This document shows, one piece after another, positions 7,626-15,771 of a DNA stretch of 27,346 nt; position 1 is the first letter of the stretch; each line of letters opens with the position of its first letter. Made by a program: the position numbers and the translations under genes. The DNA is from an uncultured Flavonifractor sp. GTDB taxonomy: Bacteria; Bacillota; Clostridia; Oscillospirales; Oscillospiraceae. The notes under the pieces were generated by a model. The model made no database searches. It worked only from the letters and a program-made list of their open reading frames with translations, and was not told where the DNA came from. The stretch is from positions 1-27,346 of the forward strand of contig CAJUDT010000023.1 of the NCBI GenBank assembly GCA_910585415.1, written 5' to 3'.

Positions 7626-8243
7626 TCAGTCCACCAGCGGCTTCCAATCCGGGGCGCGGCGGGCCGCAAAGCACAGCTGAACCTGCTCGGTGGAGTTCTT
7701 CTCCTGGGCCAGCTCCGGCAGCTCCTCCGGGCCGAAATAGCGGCTCTCGGTGGTCTCCAGGTTGGGGACGAACTGCCCGCCGGCGGCTGTGCACTGGAAG
7801 AAAAATTTGCACACGCCATAGGCCAGGGGCGGCTGGTTGTGCTTTCTCTGCATCTGCACGGTGATGAGGCGGTCCACCACAATCTCCAGTCCGGCCTCCT
7901 CCCGCGCCTCCTTGATGGTGTTCTCCACAGGGGAGAGGTCCACCTCGCACCAGCCGCCGGGCAGGGCCCAGGCGCCCTCCGCCTCGTGGACCAAGAGGAT
8001 TTTATCCCCCTGAAAAATGGCGGCGCGGGTGTCGATTTTCGGGGTCTGGTACCCCGTCTCATTGCAGAACAGCCCCTCGACCTGCTCCATGGGCAGGCCG
8101 GAGCCCTGGGACATCATCTCCGCCGCCAGTTCCCGAATACGCCTGTAGCGCTCCAGGTCGTATTTATCCTTGCCGTAGGTCAGTCCGGCCTGGGCCAGGG
8201 CTTGCAGCTCCACCGCCCAGTCCAGCCATTTGGGTTGGGACAT
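7626..8243 (-). CDS. NUDIX hydrolase with Nudix_N domain
   Basis: A 205-residue cytoplasmic hydrolase that would cleave a nucleoside diphosphate linked to another moiety. Residues 5-60 (WLDWAVELQALAQAGLTYG, YDLERYRRI) match the helical N-terminal domain PF12535 found with this subgroup. The NUDIX box is at about 96-119: GGWCEVDLSP followed by KEAREEAGL, with the metal-binding E-x-x-E-E core intact. Lys replaces the usual Arg and Leu replaces the first Glu. The true substrate cannot be told. Start at 8243 is chosen for AGGAGG 8 bases upstream; a GTG at 8252 overlaps that site and is unlikely. It is divergent from thiN. Confidence 0.88.
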   Translation of the reverse strand: MSQPKWLDWAVELQALAQAGLTYGKDKYDLERYRRIRELAAEMMSQGSGLPMEQVEGLFCNETGYQTPKIDTRAAIFQGDKILLVHEAEGAWALPGGWCEVDLSPVENTIKEAREEAGLEIVVDRLITVQMQRKHNQPPLAYGVCKFFFQCTAAGGQFVPNLETTESRYFGPEELPELAQEKNSTEQVQLCFAARRAPDWKPLVD

Positions 8244-8263
8244 ATGCGTCACCTCCTGGGCCC

Positions 8264-8292
8264 ATCATACCACAGTCCGTCCCGTTTTTCCA
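8264..8292 (-). promoter_or_regulatory. Extended -10 promoter for the NUDIX gene
   Basis: On the minus strand CTGTGG is followed by TATGAT (8269-8264), with TGGAAA 17 bases further upstream (8292-8287). The leader would be only about 15 bases, just containing the AGGAGG site. Confidence 0.6.
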
Positions 8293-8301
8293 CCCATATC
8301 C

Positions 8302-8330
8302 TTGACAGCGGGGAGGCGGCAGGTTACAAT
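8302..8330 (+). promoter_or_regulatory. Consensus promoter for thiN
   Basis: TTGACA (8302-8307), exactly 17 bases, TACAAT (8325-8330). The transcript would begin near 8337 with a leader of about 90 bases that carries two hairpins. Confidence 0.85.
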
Positions 8331-8366
8331 CATACGGACCGAAAGACCCTGTTTATACTAATTCTT

Positions 8367-8410
8367 CATAAAACGATGCAATCGTTTTATGGGGCCGCAG
8401 AATGCGGCCC
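8367..8410 (+). repeat. Tandem hairpins in the thiN leader
   Basis: CATAAAACGAT/ATCGTTTTATG (8367-8377/8381-8391, 3-base loop) is followed at once by GGGCCGC/GCGGCCC (8392-8398/8404-8410). The ribosome site GGAGGG starts 4 bases after the second stem. The second hairpin has nearly the same arms as the palindrome at 271-288. No TPP riboswitch core is visible. Confidence 0.65.
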
Positions 8411-8427
8411 GATGGAGGGAATTTGAT

Positions 8428-9051
8428 ATGGAGCGGTGCGTTATCATCGGCGGAGCGGATATCGGGCGGTACGAGCACATACGCGGATACCTGCGGCGGG
8501 ACGATTTTTATATTTGCTGTGACAGCGGCCTGCGGCACCGGGCGGGCCTGGGCATCACCCCCCACCTGGCCGTGGGAGACTTTGACTCCTACGAGGGCCC
8601 CCGCCCGGCGGTGGAGACCATTGTACTTCCCCGGGAAAAGGACGATACCGACACCGTTTTTGCCGTCAAGGAGGCCCTGGCCCGGGGGTTCGAGTCCTTC
8701 TTGCTGGTGGGCATTGCCGGGGGGCGGCTGGACCACACCCTTGCCAATCTGTCTCTGCTGCTGATGCTGGACGGTCTGGGGAAAGCGGCCACCGCACTGG
8801 ACGACTGGTCCGAGCTGGAGGTCGTCTCCCGCCGTCCGGTGCAGATTGACGGCCGGTATGCCTATTTCTCCCTGTTGAACCTCTCGGGGATTGCCCGGGG
8901 CATCACCGTCACCGGGGCCAAGTATCCCCTGTCCAGCGCGGAAATTACCTGCGAATACCCTTACGGTGTCAGCAATGAGGTCCTGCCGGGGCACACGGCG
9001 GAGGTTTCCGTAGCCCAAGGGCGGCTGCTGCTGGTGAAGGTATTGCCATAA
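8428..9051 (+). CDS. thiN: Thiamine pyrophosphokinase
   Basis: A 207-residue enzyme that transfers pyrophosphate from ATP to thiamine, making thiamine diphosphate. The family motifs are all present: GDFDS (50-54), REKDDTDT (69-76, metal and thiamine site), GGRLDHTLANL (about 98-108) and a C-terminal beta domain with SLLNLSG and EYPYGVSNE. Length is typical. Start at 8428 has GGAGGG 8 bases upstream. In many Firmicutes thiN follows rsgA and rpe; here it has its own promoter and leader hairpins and is followed by a convergent spoIIE, so it is a single-gene unit. Confidence 0.95.
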   Translation: MERCVIIGGADIGRYEHIRGYLRRDDFYICCDSGLRHRAGLGITPHLAVGDFDSYEGPRPAVETIVLPREKDDTDTVFAVKEALARGFESFLLVGIAGGRLDHTLANLSLLLMLDGLGKAATALDDWSELEVVSRRPVQIDGRYAYFSLLNLSGIARGITVTGAKYPLSSAEITCEYPYGVSNEVLPGHTAEVSVAQGRLLLVKVLP

Positions 9052-9059
9052 ACGCGCCG

Positions 9060-9088
9060 GGGGCGGGACTCCCTTTGTGTCCCGCCCC
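9060..9088. terminator. Shared hairpin between thiN and spoIIE
   Basis: GGGGCGGGAC/GTCCCGCCCC (9060-9069/9079-9088) with a 9-base loop sits between the two convergent stop codons. Tails are only weakly T-rich, so termination efficiency is uncertain. Confidence 0.6.
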
Positions 9089-9106
9089 TGGTGCATTTCC
9101 ATTGGC

Positions 9107-11467
9107 CTACTTGGTGCTCCGCTTCTCCAGCTTGAGGACCAGCGCCGTGCGGTCGTCGGTGGCTCCGCCGTGCTGGCTGCTCTCTTCTATGAGGGCGTGG
9201 GCCAAATCCTTGGGGCTCCCCCCCTCAAAGGCGGCAAAGCGCTCCCGCAGCCACACATCCGACGAACTCCCGGCCACGCCGTCGGTGGCCAACAGCACCC
9301 AATCCCCCGCCGCCAGCTCCAGCCGGGTCATGTCCGGGGCCGCGCCCTCACCCCCCACCAGACCGGCGGGGAGAGAGGCTCCGGTAATGCGCGTAACCTT
9401 TCCATCCTTCCCCTTTCGGACATAAGTGGGGGCCGCGCCGTACTTGTAGACCTCCGCCTGACCGGTGAAGAGGTCCACCCGCAGCAGGTCGATGGTGGTA
9501 AAGCCCCCGGTTTCCTCTCCCCGCAGGGCCAGGGCGGCGCTGAGGGTCCGCAGGGCGGGCTCTGGCCGGAGTCCCGCCCGAAGGAAGCGCTCCAGCAGCT
9601 CCGCCGCCGTGGAGCTCTCCCGTCCGGCCTCCGGCCCGCTGCCCATGCCGTCGCACAGGAGCACGTACAGGGAGCCGTCGTCGTGCTTGAACCATGCCCC
9701 CGTATCCCCGGAGACGGTCTGTCCCTCCTTCTTCCGGGCGGCCACCCCGGCCACCGCCACATGGGGTTCCTGCTCCACCAACACCAGGACGTCATGCCGT
9801 GTCTCATCCAGGGCCCGCAGAGGGAGTCCCAGGGCCTTGGACAGCCGCTGTACCCCTTCCTCCTTCCGCAGGGGGGACAGGCCCTGGCCCTCCAGCTCCA
9901 GGCGCAGATGGCCCGCCTGGTCGTAGTATACCGCGCATGTACACTCGATGCCCTGGGCGGTCAGGTGCTGGCGCAGGCGGCGCTCGCGGGCCGGGTCGGG
10001 GACCAATTCCTCTCCCAGCTCCGCCGCGGCCTCCCCCAGCACCCCGGCCAGCTGGCTGTATTGGCCGCATACCGCCGCCCGGTTCTCCTTCAGCCGGGCC
10101 TGAAACTGCCGCCGGTACAGCAGGCCGCACAGCTCCTCGTTTGCCACCGTTAAGAACTCCTTGAATTTCAGGCAGCGGTTGGAAAAATAGGCGGGGAAAT
10201 CCGTCCCCTCTCCCCTGCCCCGCTCCAGCATTGTGGGGAGGGCGTCGTTGAGGGCGTTGAAGGTACTCACGTAGTCCCTCTGCCAGCAGGCGCTTTGCAG
10301 GGCGCAGCTCTTGCACACCCGCCCGGCGGTGCGGTCAAAGACACTGGCCGCGTCGTTGTCGTTGCGCAGGGTCTGGGCGAAGGCTGTTTTCAGGTGGTCG
10401 CTGAGGCTCTGGAAGGACCGCGCCGCCCCCTCCAGGCGGGCCTTGACATAGGCGCGGGCCTTGTCCCGTGTCTCCGGGCGGGGCTGGGGGACCGTGAGGG
10501 CGCCTACCCGCCGCAGCAGGGGGGCGGGAATCATCAAAAAAATCACCGAGGCAATGAACACCTCATACAGCAGGGAGATATGGGGCTCCCCCGCCCAGGT
10601 CCACAGCACCGCCAGCCCGTTGGACAGCACATAGACCACCGCGCAGGCCAGCCGCCCCTGACGGTAAAAAATCCCCGTCATCACCCCCGCCAAAGAATAG
10701 GCCATGGCGTAGAAGGGAATCTCCTCAGCGGCCAGGTCCATGCCGATTCCCACGGCCACCCCGGCGGCGGCTCCCACCCCCATGCCCCCCTGACTGGCTG
10801 CGGCCATCACCCCCAGGGCGGCGGCAATCCGGCCCAGGGAGATGTCCCCAAATATGGTCAGCCTGGACAGGGTCAGCAGGAGGCTCCCCGCCAGCAGCAG
10901 AAGGCTCACCGTCTGCCGGAGGGTGAGCTCCTCGTTCTCCCGCTTGGCGGTCCAGGGGGTGAAGGCCACGCGGTAAAAATAGGCCGACGCCCCGCACAGA
11001 AGCAGCTCGGTGCCGAAAAAAATCAGGTTCAGGGTGGTCCACCCCCGCTCGGACAGGTACACAAACCCCGTCAGCCCGTCCAGCAGGGCGGAGACTACCG
11101 GCATAAACCAAGACTTTCGGTACAGGCGAATGTCAAAAAAGGCAAAGGCCACCGCATACACCAAAATTGCCGCCGCCGCGTACCGCAGGCCCACCGAGAG
11201 CCCCCGAAGGGAGAGATACCCAAAGCAGGCCCCGGCCAGGGCGCAGAAGCCGTCCACCCCCGACCCGGAGGCGGCCACCAGCCCCAGGGCGAAGGGGGCG
11301 TACCCCCCAAAAATCTCCGCCCCCGCCAGCAGGGCCCCCAGCAGGGCCCGCATGACGCACTCAGCCGTCCGCACCAGGGCCGCCGAGCGCAGGACCACCC
11401 GCCCGGTTTCCTGCATTTCCTCCTGGAGCTTGGCCGAGCGGACCTTGAGCTTTTCTTTCGCAGCCAT
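9107..11467 (-). CDS. spoIIE: Stage II sporulation protein E, PP2C-type phosphatase
   Basis: A 786-residue membrane phosphatase which, in Bacillus, dephosphorylates SpoIIAA to activate sigma-F in the forespore and takes part in polar septum formation. The N-terminal part (about residues 30-330) is a block of about ten hydrophobic helices. A central cytoplasmic domain with a Cys cluster (CKSCALQSAC) and Phe/Leu-rich helices follows. The C-terminal PP2C domain has LLCDGMGSG near 603-611, LLATDGV and the closing GATDDRTALV, with metal-binding Asp residues kept. B. subtilis SpoIIE is slightly longer. The start at 11467 is chosen for AAAGGAG about 9 bases upstream and the basic MAAKEKLK N-terminus; the frame is open up to 11737 but that part is not family-like. 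It indicates a spore former. Confidence 0.95.
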   Translation of the reverse strand: MAAKEKLKVRSAKLQEEMQETGRVVLRSAALVRTAECVMRALLGALLAGAEIFGGYAPFALGLVAASGSGVDGFCALAGACFGYLSLRGLSVGLRYAAAAILVYAVAFAFFDIRLYRKSWFMPVVSALLDGLTGFVYLSERGWTTLNLIFFGTELLLCGASAYFYRVAFTPWTAKRENEELTLRQTVSLLLLAGSLLLTLSRLTIFGDISLGRIAAALGVMAAASQGGMGVGAAAGVAVGIGMDLAAEEIPFYAMAYSLAGVMTGIFYRQGRLACAVVYVLSNGLAVLWTWAGEPHISLLYEVFIASVIFLMIPAPLLRRVGALTVPQPRPETRDKARAYVKARLEGAARSFQSLSDHLKTAFAQTLRNDNDAASVFDRTAGRVCKSCALQSACWQRDYVSTFNALNDALPTMLERGRGEGTDFPAYFSNRCLKFKEFLTVANEELCGLLYRRQFQARLKENRAAVCGQYSQLAGVLGEAAAELGEELVPDPARERRLRQHLTAQGIECTCAVYYDQAGHLRLELEGQGLSPLRKEEGVQRLSKALGLPLRALDETRHDVLVLVEQEPHVAVAGVAARKKEGQTVSGDTGAWFKHDDGSLYVLLCDGMGSGPEAGRESSTAAELLERFLRAGLRPEPALRTLSAALALRGEETGGFTTIDLLRVDLFTGQAEVYKYGAAPTYVRKGKDGKVTRITGASLPAGLVGGEGAAPDMTRLELAAGDWVLLATDGVAGSSSDVWLRERFAAFEGGSPKDLAHALIEESSQHGGATDDRTALVLKLEKRSTK

Positions 11468-11525
11468 GTGACATATCTCCTTTGCGCACCCGGCGGAGCC
11501 TGTCCACATCCGGGGATTTGGAGAT

Positions 11526-11531
11526 AGTATA
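11526..11531 (-). promoter_or_regulatory. Candidate -10 box for spoIIE
   Basis: TATACT on the minus strand about 60 bases upstream of the start, in an AT-rich patch. The -35 region (CTGAAT at 17 bases) is poor, as expected for an activator-dependent promoter. I could not point to a convincing Spo0A box. Confidence 0.4.
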
Positions 11532-11628
11532 ATCCAATTTATGGAAAAATTCAGTCGGAAGGCGCTGTTTCCCTGCCGCAAAATCCCCCATGGAAACTCC
11601 CCTTTCCACCGATGCAACGGGCCTTTGG

Positions 11629-11725
11629 TGGAAATCCGACGCCCCATTTGGTATACTGAGCCGGAAAAGGGGGAGCGTTCTATGACCTTTGGAGAAAAAG
11701 TGCATGCCCTTCGGCGGCATAAAAC
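11629..11725 (+). pseudogene. Promoter and first 14 codons of a deleted XRE-type regulator
   Basis: A complete gene start is present but the gene body is missing. TGGAAA (11629-11634) and TATACT (11652-11657) are 17 bases apart. GGGGGAG lies about 7 bases before ATG 11682, and the first codons read MTFGEKVHALRRHK, very like helix 1 of Cro/CI (XRE) regulators. After this Lys the frame runs straight into the hairpin that ends the convergent DUF4179 gene and continues only with low-complexity residues. The simplest reading is a deletion that removed the rest of the regulator. A leader peptide is the alternative. Confidence 0.45.
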
Positions 11726-11763
11726 AAGCGGCGGCAAGCGCTCATTTGCGCTTGCCGCCGCTT
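11726..11763 (-). terminator. Strong terminator of the ECF sigma / DUF4179 operon
   Basis: A 15-16 bp near-palindrome, AAGCGGCGGCAAGCG (11726-11740) with 11749-11763. On the minus strand it is followed by GTTTTATG, placing it as terminator 22 bases past the DUF4179 stop. Confidence 0.8.
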
Positions 11764-11773
11764 TGTGCTGCTT

Positions 11774-11797
11774 CGGTCAGCCGGTCAGCCGGTCAGC
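11774..11797. repeat. Three tandem copies of an 8-bp unit across a stop codon
   Basis: CGGTCAGC repeats exactly three times. The stop codon of the minus-strand DUF4179 gene (11785-11787) is inside it. Because 8 is not a multiple of 3, a change of copy number would alter the C-terminus. Confidence 0.85.
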
Positions 11798-13206
11798 CAG
11801 TAACCTGGCTGGGCCTGATTGTCCTTGAGAGGGATATACCAGCAGCCGATGGAGAAGGCGGTGACCTCCGCCGGGTTGATGGGGTCCGGGTAGTCCCAAC
11901 GATCCTGATACCAGGGCTCGTCCTCCCGCCAGCCATGGGCGCAGAGCCCCTGTGAAACGGTCACAGAGCTCCCGTCCGCCAGATAAACGGTTAGTGGCAG
12001 AGGAAACAGCGCCCCCAGGGGCTCTCCCTCCGTCATGGTGACGTGCAGGGAAACGCTTTTGACGGAAAAGGTGGCCGACTCCACCCGCTTTCCGTTGACC
12101 AGCTGCCCCACCTCGACGGTGCGCCCAGGCAGGGGCTCTATGGGCACCTCAAGGGTCCAATCCCCTTCTATCCACTCCTTAGTACCTATCCAGCCCTCCA
12201 GGGTCAGGCTGTGGACCTGTTGATAGTATTCCTTGGGCAGATACTCAAACTCATCTGCCTCATAGCCTAACTTTGTGACAGGCTGGATGCAGAAATCCAC
12301 ATAGCGGCTGTCCTCCAGCTCGTGCGCCGAGCCTGTCAGCGAAAAGTGGGGATAGGTTTCCCGGAACGCGGGGTCCGCCTCCCAACTCTTGCCCAGTTCA
12401 TTCAGGTTGACGTAGAACTGAAACCAAGGAACCTCATAACCCTCATTTAACTTGATTTGAATGTGCAGTCTGCCCCGTTCGTCAAATCCCATGGAGGACA
12501 AAGTAAAGTAGTCGATACCCTCCAGTTTTCGGGGGGTCTGCTCGGGGAGCAATATGATTCGGTCATCCGTATTGCCATGGGATTGCTCTTGTGAAGCTGT
12601 AGTGGTCTTGAGCACATTGTCTGGGGCCAGGAGCTCCTGAGGCAGTGGGACGCCCCCAAAGGACTCCCCGCCCATTATTTTCTGGATGGGAATCGTGACA
12701 ACCCCCTGCTCATCCAGCCCGTCGGAGTCGAACCACCACTCTTCCTTGACCAGCAGTGTACGGGCCGCTGCGTCATAGTCCACACAGTTCTTCTCGTAAT
12801 GGTTCATATACAGATAGGTTTCCGCAGTCAGCCGGTCCCCGATCAAATCCTGGATTTCCAGATAAATGGTCCCGCCGCTCTCATCTCCCAGGGCCTTGAC
12901 CACCGAAACCCGGATGCCCTGGTCCGTGACAGACACCCCCTCCACCTCCTGGCTATAAGGAGCGAAGCCCCCCAAAAGGCCCTCCAATCTCTGCCGCAGA
13001 GTAGGCGACGCCGCCAGGGCCGCTATGGAAAGCGCCGCCGTCAGGACTGCCGCCGCCAGGACCGTACTCAATACACGCTTGCGTCTGCTCATGTTTCCCG
13101 CTCCCCTCTCTTCCCGCTCCAGGCGCTCCAGGACGCCCGCAAGCTGTGCCTGGGTGGGGCCCGCCTGCTCCATCTGCCGCCGGTAGGCCTCGTTGAACTC
13201 ATTCAT
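11785..13206 (-). CDS. DUF4179 membrane protein, probable anti-sigma partner
   Basis: A 473-residue single-pass protein. Residues 1-40 are a cytoplasmic helix-rich stretch (NEFNEAYRRQME, AGVLERLEREE). A basic RRKR precedes one membrane helix at about 44-66, and the rest is extracellular. The ASPTLRQRLEG...VSVTDQGIRVSV region just outside the membrane is typical of DUF4179. The start overlaps the stop of the ECF sigma gene by 8 bases (ATGAATGA), so the pair is co-translated. By analogy with other sigma/DUF4179 pairs, the short inner domain probably binds the sigma factor and the outer domain senses an envelope signal; the signal is unknown. No catalytic motif is visible in the outer domain. 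Confidence 0.8.
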   Translation of the reverse strand: MNEFNEAYRRQMEQAGPTQAQLAGVLERLEREERGAGNMSRRKRVLSTVLAAAVLTAALSIAALAASPTLRQRLEGLLGGFAPYSQEVEGVSVTDQGIRVSVVKALGDESGGTIYLEIQDLIGDRLTAETYLYMNHYEKNCVDYDAAARTLLVKEEWWFDSDGLDEQGVVTIPIQKIMGGESFGGVPLPQELLAPDNVLKTTTASQEQSHGNTDDRIILLPEQTPRKLEGIDYFTLSSMGFDERGRLHIQIKLNEGYEVPWFQFYVNLNELGKSWEADPAFRETYPHFSLTGSAHELEDSRYVDFCIQPVTKLGYEADEFEYLPKEYYQQVHSLTLEGWIGTKEWIEGDWTLEVPIEPLPGRTVEVGQLVNGKRVESATFSVKSVSLHVTMTEGEPLGALFPLPLTVYLADGSSVTVSQGLCAHGWREDEPWYQDRWDYPDPINPAEVTAFSIGCWYIPLKDNQAQPGYWLTG

Positions 13207-13666
13207 GCGCGCCGCCTCCCTCCAAACGCTCCCGCAGCATGGCGCGGGCCCGGCTCAGGCGGGTCTTGACCGCTCCCCGGCTCAGACCCAGGATGCCCGC
13301 GATCTCCGCCACGCTCAACTCCTCGTAGTAAAAAAGGTGGACCGCCGAGCGGTACTTGGGGGGCAGGGCACACACCGCCGCCAGCACGTCCCCCTCCGGT
13401 TCCTCCGGGGCGGGCACCTGCTCGGACAGGGGCTCCGCCTGCCGCCGCCGGGCCGCACGGTGAAAATCGGCGGCGCAATTGGCGGTCACCCGCAGAAGCC
13501 ACGCCTTGCGGTGCTCCTCGTCCCGGAACGCCGGCTTTGCCCGCAGGAGCTTGACAAACACCTCCTGCATCACGTCCTCCGCGTCGGCCCGCTGGCCCGT
13601 GCGGGCGTAGGCCAGCCGGTATATGGACGGCCCATAGACCGCCACCAGCCGTTCCATATCTTCCAT
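13199..13666 (-). CDS. ECF-family RNA polymerase sigma factor
   Basis: A 155-residue sigma-70-family factor of the extracytoplasmic-function class. Region 2 is seen as YRLAYARTGQRADAEDVMQE followed by FVKLL and AWLLRVTANC. Region 4 is LPPKYRSAVHLFYYEELSVA followed by EIAGILGLSRGAVKTRLSRA, a clear helix-turn-helix for the -35 element. There is no region 1.1 or 3. The start at 13666 is preferred because the likely transcription start lies only about 15 bases upstream, with AGGGGG 7 bases before the ATG; 13657 is the alternative. It directs its own operon, with the DUF4179 gene as next member, and probably other envelope genes elsewhere. Confidence 0.92.
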   Translation of the reverse strand: MEDMERLVAVYGPSIYRLAYARTGQRADAEDVMQEVFVKLLRAKPAFRDEEHRKAWLLRVTANCAADFHRAARRRQAEPLSEQVPAPEEPEGDVLAAVCALPPKYRSAVHLFYYEELSVAEIAGILGLSRGAVKTRLSRARAMLRERLEGGGAHE

Positions 13667-13687
13667 ACCCCCGCCCCCTTTCACTGG

Positions 13688-13718
13688 ATACACGTCTACG
13701 CCCCTCAAAAGGTTACCA
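13688..13718 (-). promoter_or_regulatory. Candidate ECF-type autoregulatory promoter
   Basis: On the minus strand TGGTAAC (13718-13712) and CGTGTAT (13694-13688) stand with 17 bases between AAC and CGT. This AAC-N16/17-CGT layout is the hallmark of ECF sigma promoters. It lies immediately before the sigma gene. Confidence 0.65.
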
Positions 13719-13754
13719 CAATTTTTTATTTTTTGATAGAGTCCCCGCACCTCC

Positions 13755-13783
13755 TTGTTATGCCCGTCCGGCTGTGGTATACT
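13755..13783 (+). promoter_or_regulatory. Promoter for the nadE operon
   Basis: TTGTTA (13755-13760), 17 bases, TATACT (13778-13783), with CTGTGG before the -10. Transcription would begin near 13790, about 50 bases before nadE. Confidence 0.75.
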
Positions 13784-13842
13784 ACAGCCAATGGGAACCC
13801 CGCCGGACGGCGGGAATTTTGACAGGCAAGGAGGCGCGTTCC

Positions 13843-15768
13843 ATGCGCGACGGATTTATAAAAATTGCGGCCGGTACGCCCAAAATCCGGGTGGCCGACT
13901 GCCGCTATAATGCCGAACAGATTTTCAACCTCATGCGGGAGGCCCACCGGCAGGGGGTGCGTGTGCTGGCCCTGCCGGAGCTGTGCCTGACGGGCTACAC
14001 CTGCGGGGACCTGTTCCTTCAAAACACCCTGCTTCGGGGGGCCGAGGAAGGGCTGGCCACCATTCTGGAGGCCACCAAAAACCTAGACATGCTCACCGCC
14101 CTGGGCCTGCCGGTCCACTACCGGGGGAAGCTGTACAACTGTGCCGCCGTCCTCTGCCGGGGGGAAATTCTGGGGCTGGCGCCCAAGATTCACCTGCCCA
14201 ACTATGGCGAGTTCTACGAGGGCCGCTGGTTCACCTCCGGGGCCGCTCTGGGGGACACGGACTGCTGTATCTCCTTCGCCGGTCAGGACGCGGTGGAGTT
14301 CTCCACCGGGTTGGTGTTCCGCTGCGCCGAAATGCCCGCCCTCACCGTGGGGGTGGAAATCTGCGAGGATTTGTGGGCGGTCAATCCCCCCTCCGCCCGG
14401 CTGTGTGCCGAGGGGGCCACGGTGATGCTGAACCTCTCCGCCTCCAACGAGGTGGTGGGCAAGTCCCTCCGCCGTCAGGAGCTGGTGGCGGGGCAGTCCG
14501 CCCGGCTGGTGTGCGGGTACGTCTACGCCAACGCCGGGGAGGGGGAGTCCACCACCGATCTGGTGTTCTCCGGCCACAACCTCATTGCGGAAAACGGAAC
14601 CCTGCTGGCCGAGCGGCGCTTTGCCTGCGGGCTGACCATCTCGGAACTCGACGTGGAGCGGCTGTGCTATGAGCGGCGCCGTCTGAACACCTTCCCCGCC
14701 GCCGCTGAGGCGGTGTATCCCAATTATTTCAGCCTGGACCTGGCCACCACCGCCCTCTCCCGGCATGTCTCCCCCACCCCCTTCGTCCCGGAAAATCCCG
14801 CCCGGCGGGCGGAGCGGTGCGACGAAATCCTCAAAATTGCCGCCCTGGGCCTCAAGCAGCGGCTGGAGCACGCCCACGCCCGGACGGCGGTGGTGGGGCT
14901 CTCCGGCGGATTAGACTCTACCCTGGCTGTGCTCATCACCGGGGTGGCTATGGGCCTGCTGGACCGGCCGGCCAGCGACATTATCGCCGTAACCATGCCC
15001 TGCTTCGGCACCACCGACCGCACCCGGGACAACGCCGTGGAGCTGGCCCAGCGGCTGGGCTGCACCCTCAAGCGCATTGACATCGGCCAGTCGGTCAAGA
15101 GTCATTTTCGGGACATCGGCCAGTCTATGGAAAACCACGACGTCACCTTTGAAAATGGTCAGGCCAGGGAGCGCACCCAGGTGCTCATGGACATTGCCAA
15201 CCAGACCGGCGGTCTGGTGGTGGGCACCGGGGATTTGTCCGAGCTGGCCCTGGGCTGGGCCACCTACAACGGGGACCATATGAGCATGTACGGGGTCAAC
15301 GGCTCCATTCCCAAGACTCTGGTGCGCCATCTGGTGTCCTACGTGGCCGGGGACAAGGCCGAGGAGGACCAGGCCCTCTCCCATGTGCTGGAGGACATTT
15401 TGGATACCCCCGTCTCCCCGGAGCTGCTCCCCGCCGTCAACGGGACCATCAGCCAGCGGACCGAGGACCTGGTGGGGCCCTATGAGCTCCATGACTTTTT
15501 CCTGTACTACGCCCTCCGCTGGGGCTTCCCGCCCCGGAAGGTCCTCCGGCTGGCGGAGCGGGCCTTTGGGCGGGCCTATGACCGGGCGGTTCTGTTGAAG
15601 TGGCTGCGCAGTTTTTACCGCCGCTTCTTTGCCCAGCAGTTCAAGCGCTCCTGTCTGCCCGACGGGCCCAAGGTGGGCTCGATATCCCTCTCCCCCCGTG
15701 GGGACTGGCGAATGCCCTCCGACGCCGCAGCCGCCCTGTGGCTGGAGGATTTGGAGGGGCTGGAATAA
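13843..15768 (+). CDS. nadE: Glutamine-dependent NAD+ synthetase
   Basis: A 641-residue two-domain enzyme making NAD+ from nicotinate adenine dinucleotide, ATP and glutamine. The N-terminal nitrilase-like amidotransferase has the triad Glu46 (LPELCLTGY), Lys115 (APKIHLPNYGEFYEGRWF) and Cys174 (GVEICEDLW). The C-terminal synthetase has the ATP-pyrophosphatase loop GLSGGLDST near 352-360 and TGDLSELALGW, followed by YNGDHMSMYGVNGSIPKT. Ammonia from the first domain is channelled to the second. The start at 13843 has AAGGAGG 8 bases upstream; the frame is open further upstream but would include the promoter. It is followed after 3 bases by a small gene and then the CHR pair. Confidence 0.96.
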   Translation: MRDGFIKIAAGTPKIRVADCRYNAEQIFNLMREAHRQGVRVLALPELCLTGYTCGDLFLQNTLLRGAEEGLATILEATKNLDMLTALGLPVHYRGKLYNCAAVLCRGEILGLAPKIHLPNYGEFYEGRWFTSGAALGDTDCCISFAGQDAVEFSTGLVFRCAEMPALTVGVEICEDLWAVNPPSARLCAEGATVMLNLSASNEVVGKSLRRQELVAGQSARLVCGYVYANAGEGESTTDLVFSGHNLIAENGTLLAERRFACGLTISELDVERLCYERRRLNTFPAAAEAVYPNYFSLDLATTALSRHVSPTPFVPENPARRAERCDEILKIAALGLKQRLEHAHARTAVVGLSGGLDSTLAVLITGVAMGLLDRPASDIIAVTMPCFGTTDRTRDNAVELAQRLGCTLKRIDIGQSVKSHFRDIGQSMENHDVTFENGQARERTQVLMDIANQTGGLVVGTGDLSELALGWATYNGDHMSMYGVNGSIPKTLVRHLVSYVAGDKAEEDQALSHVLEDILDTPVSPELLPAVNGTISQRTEDLVGPYELHDFFLYYALRWGFPPRKVLRLAERAFGRAYDRAVLLKWLRSFYRRFFAQQFKRSCLPDGPKVGSISLSPRGDWRMPSDAAAALWLEDLEGLE

Positions 15769-15771
15769 GCT

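Noticed and set aside
8331..8427. TPP riboswitch before thiN
   Set aside because: The leader is short and lacks the conserved TPP aptamer core; only simple hairpins are seen.
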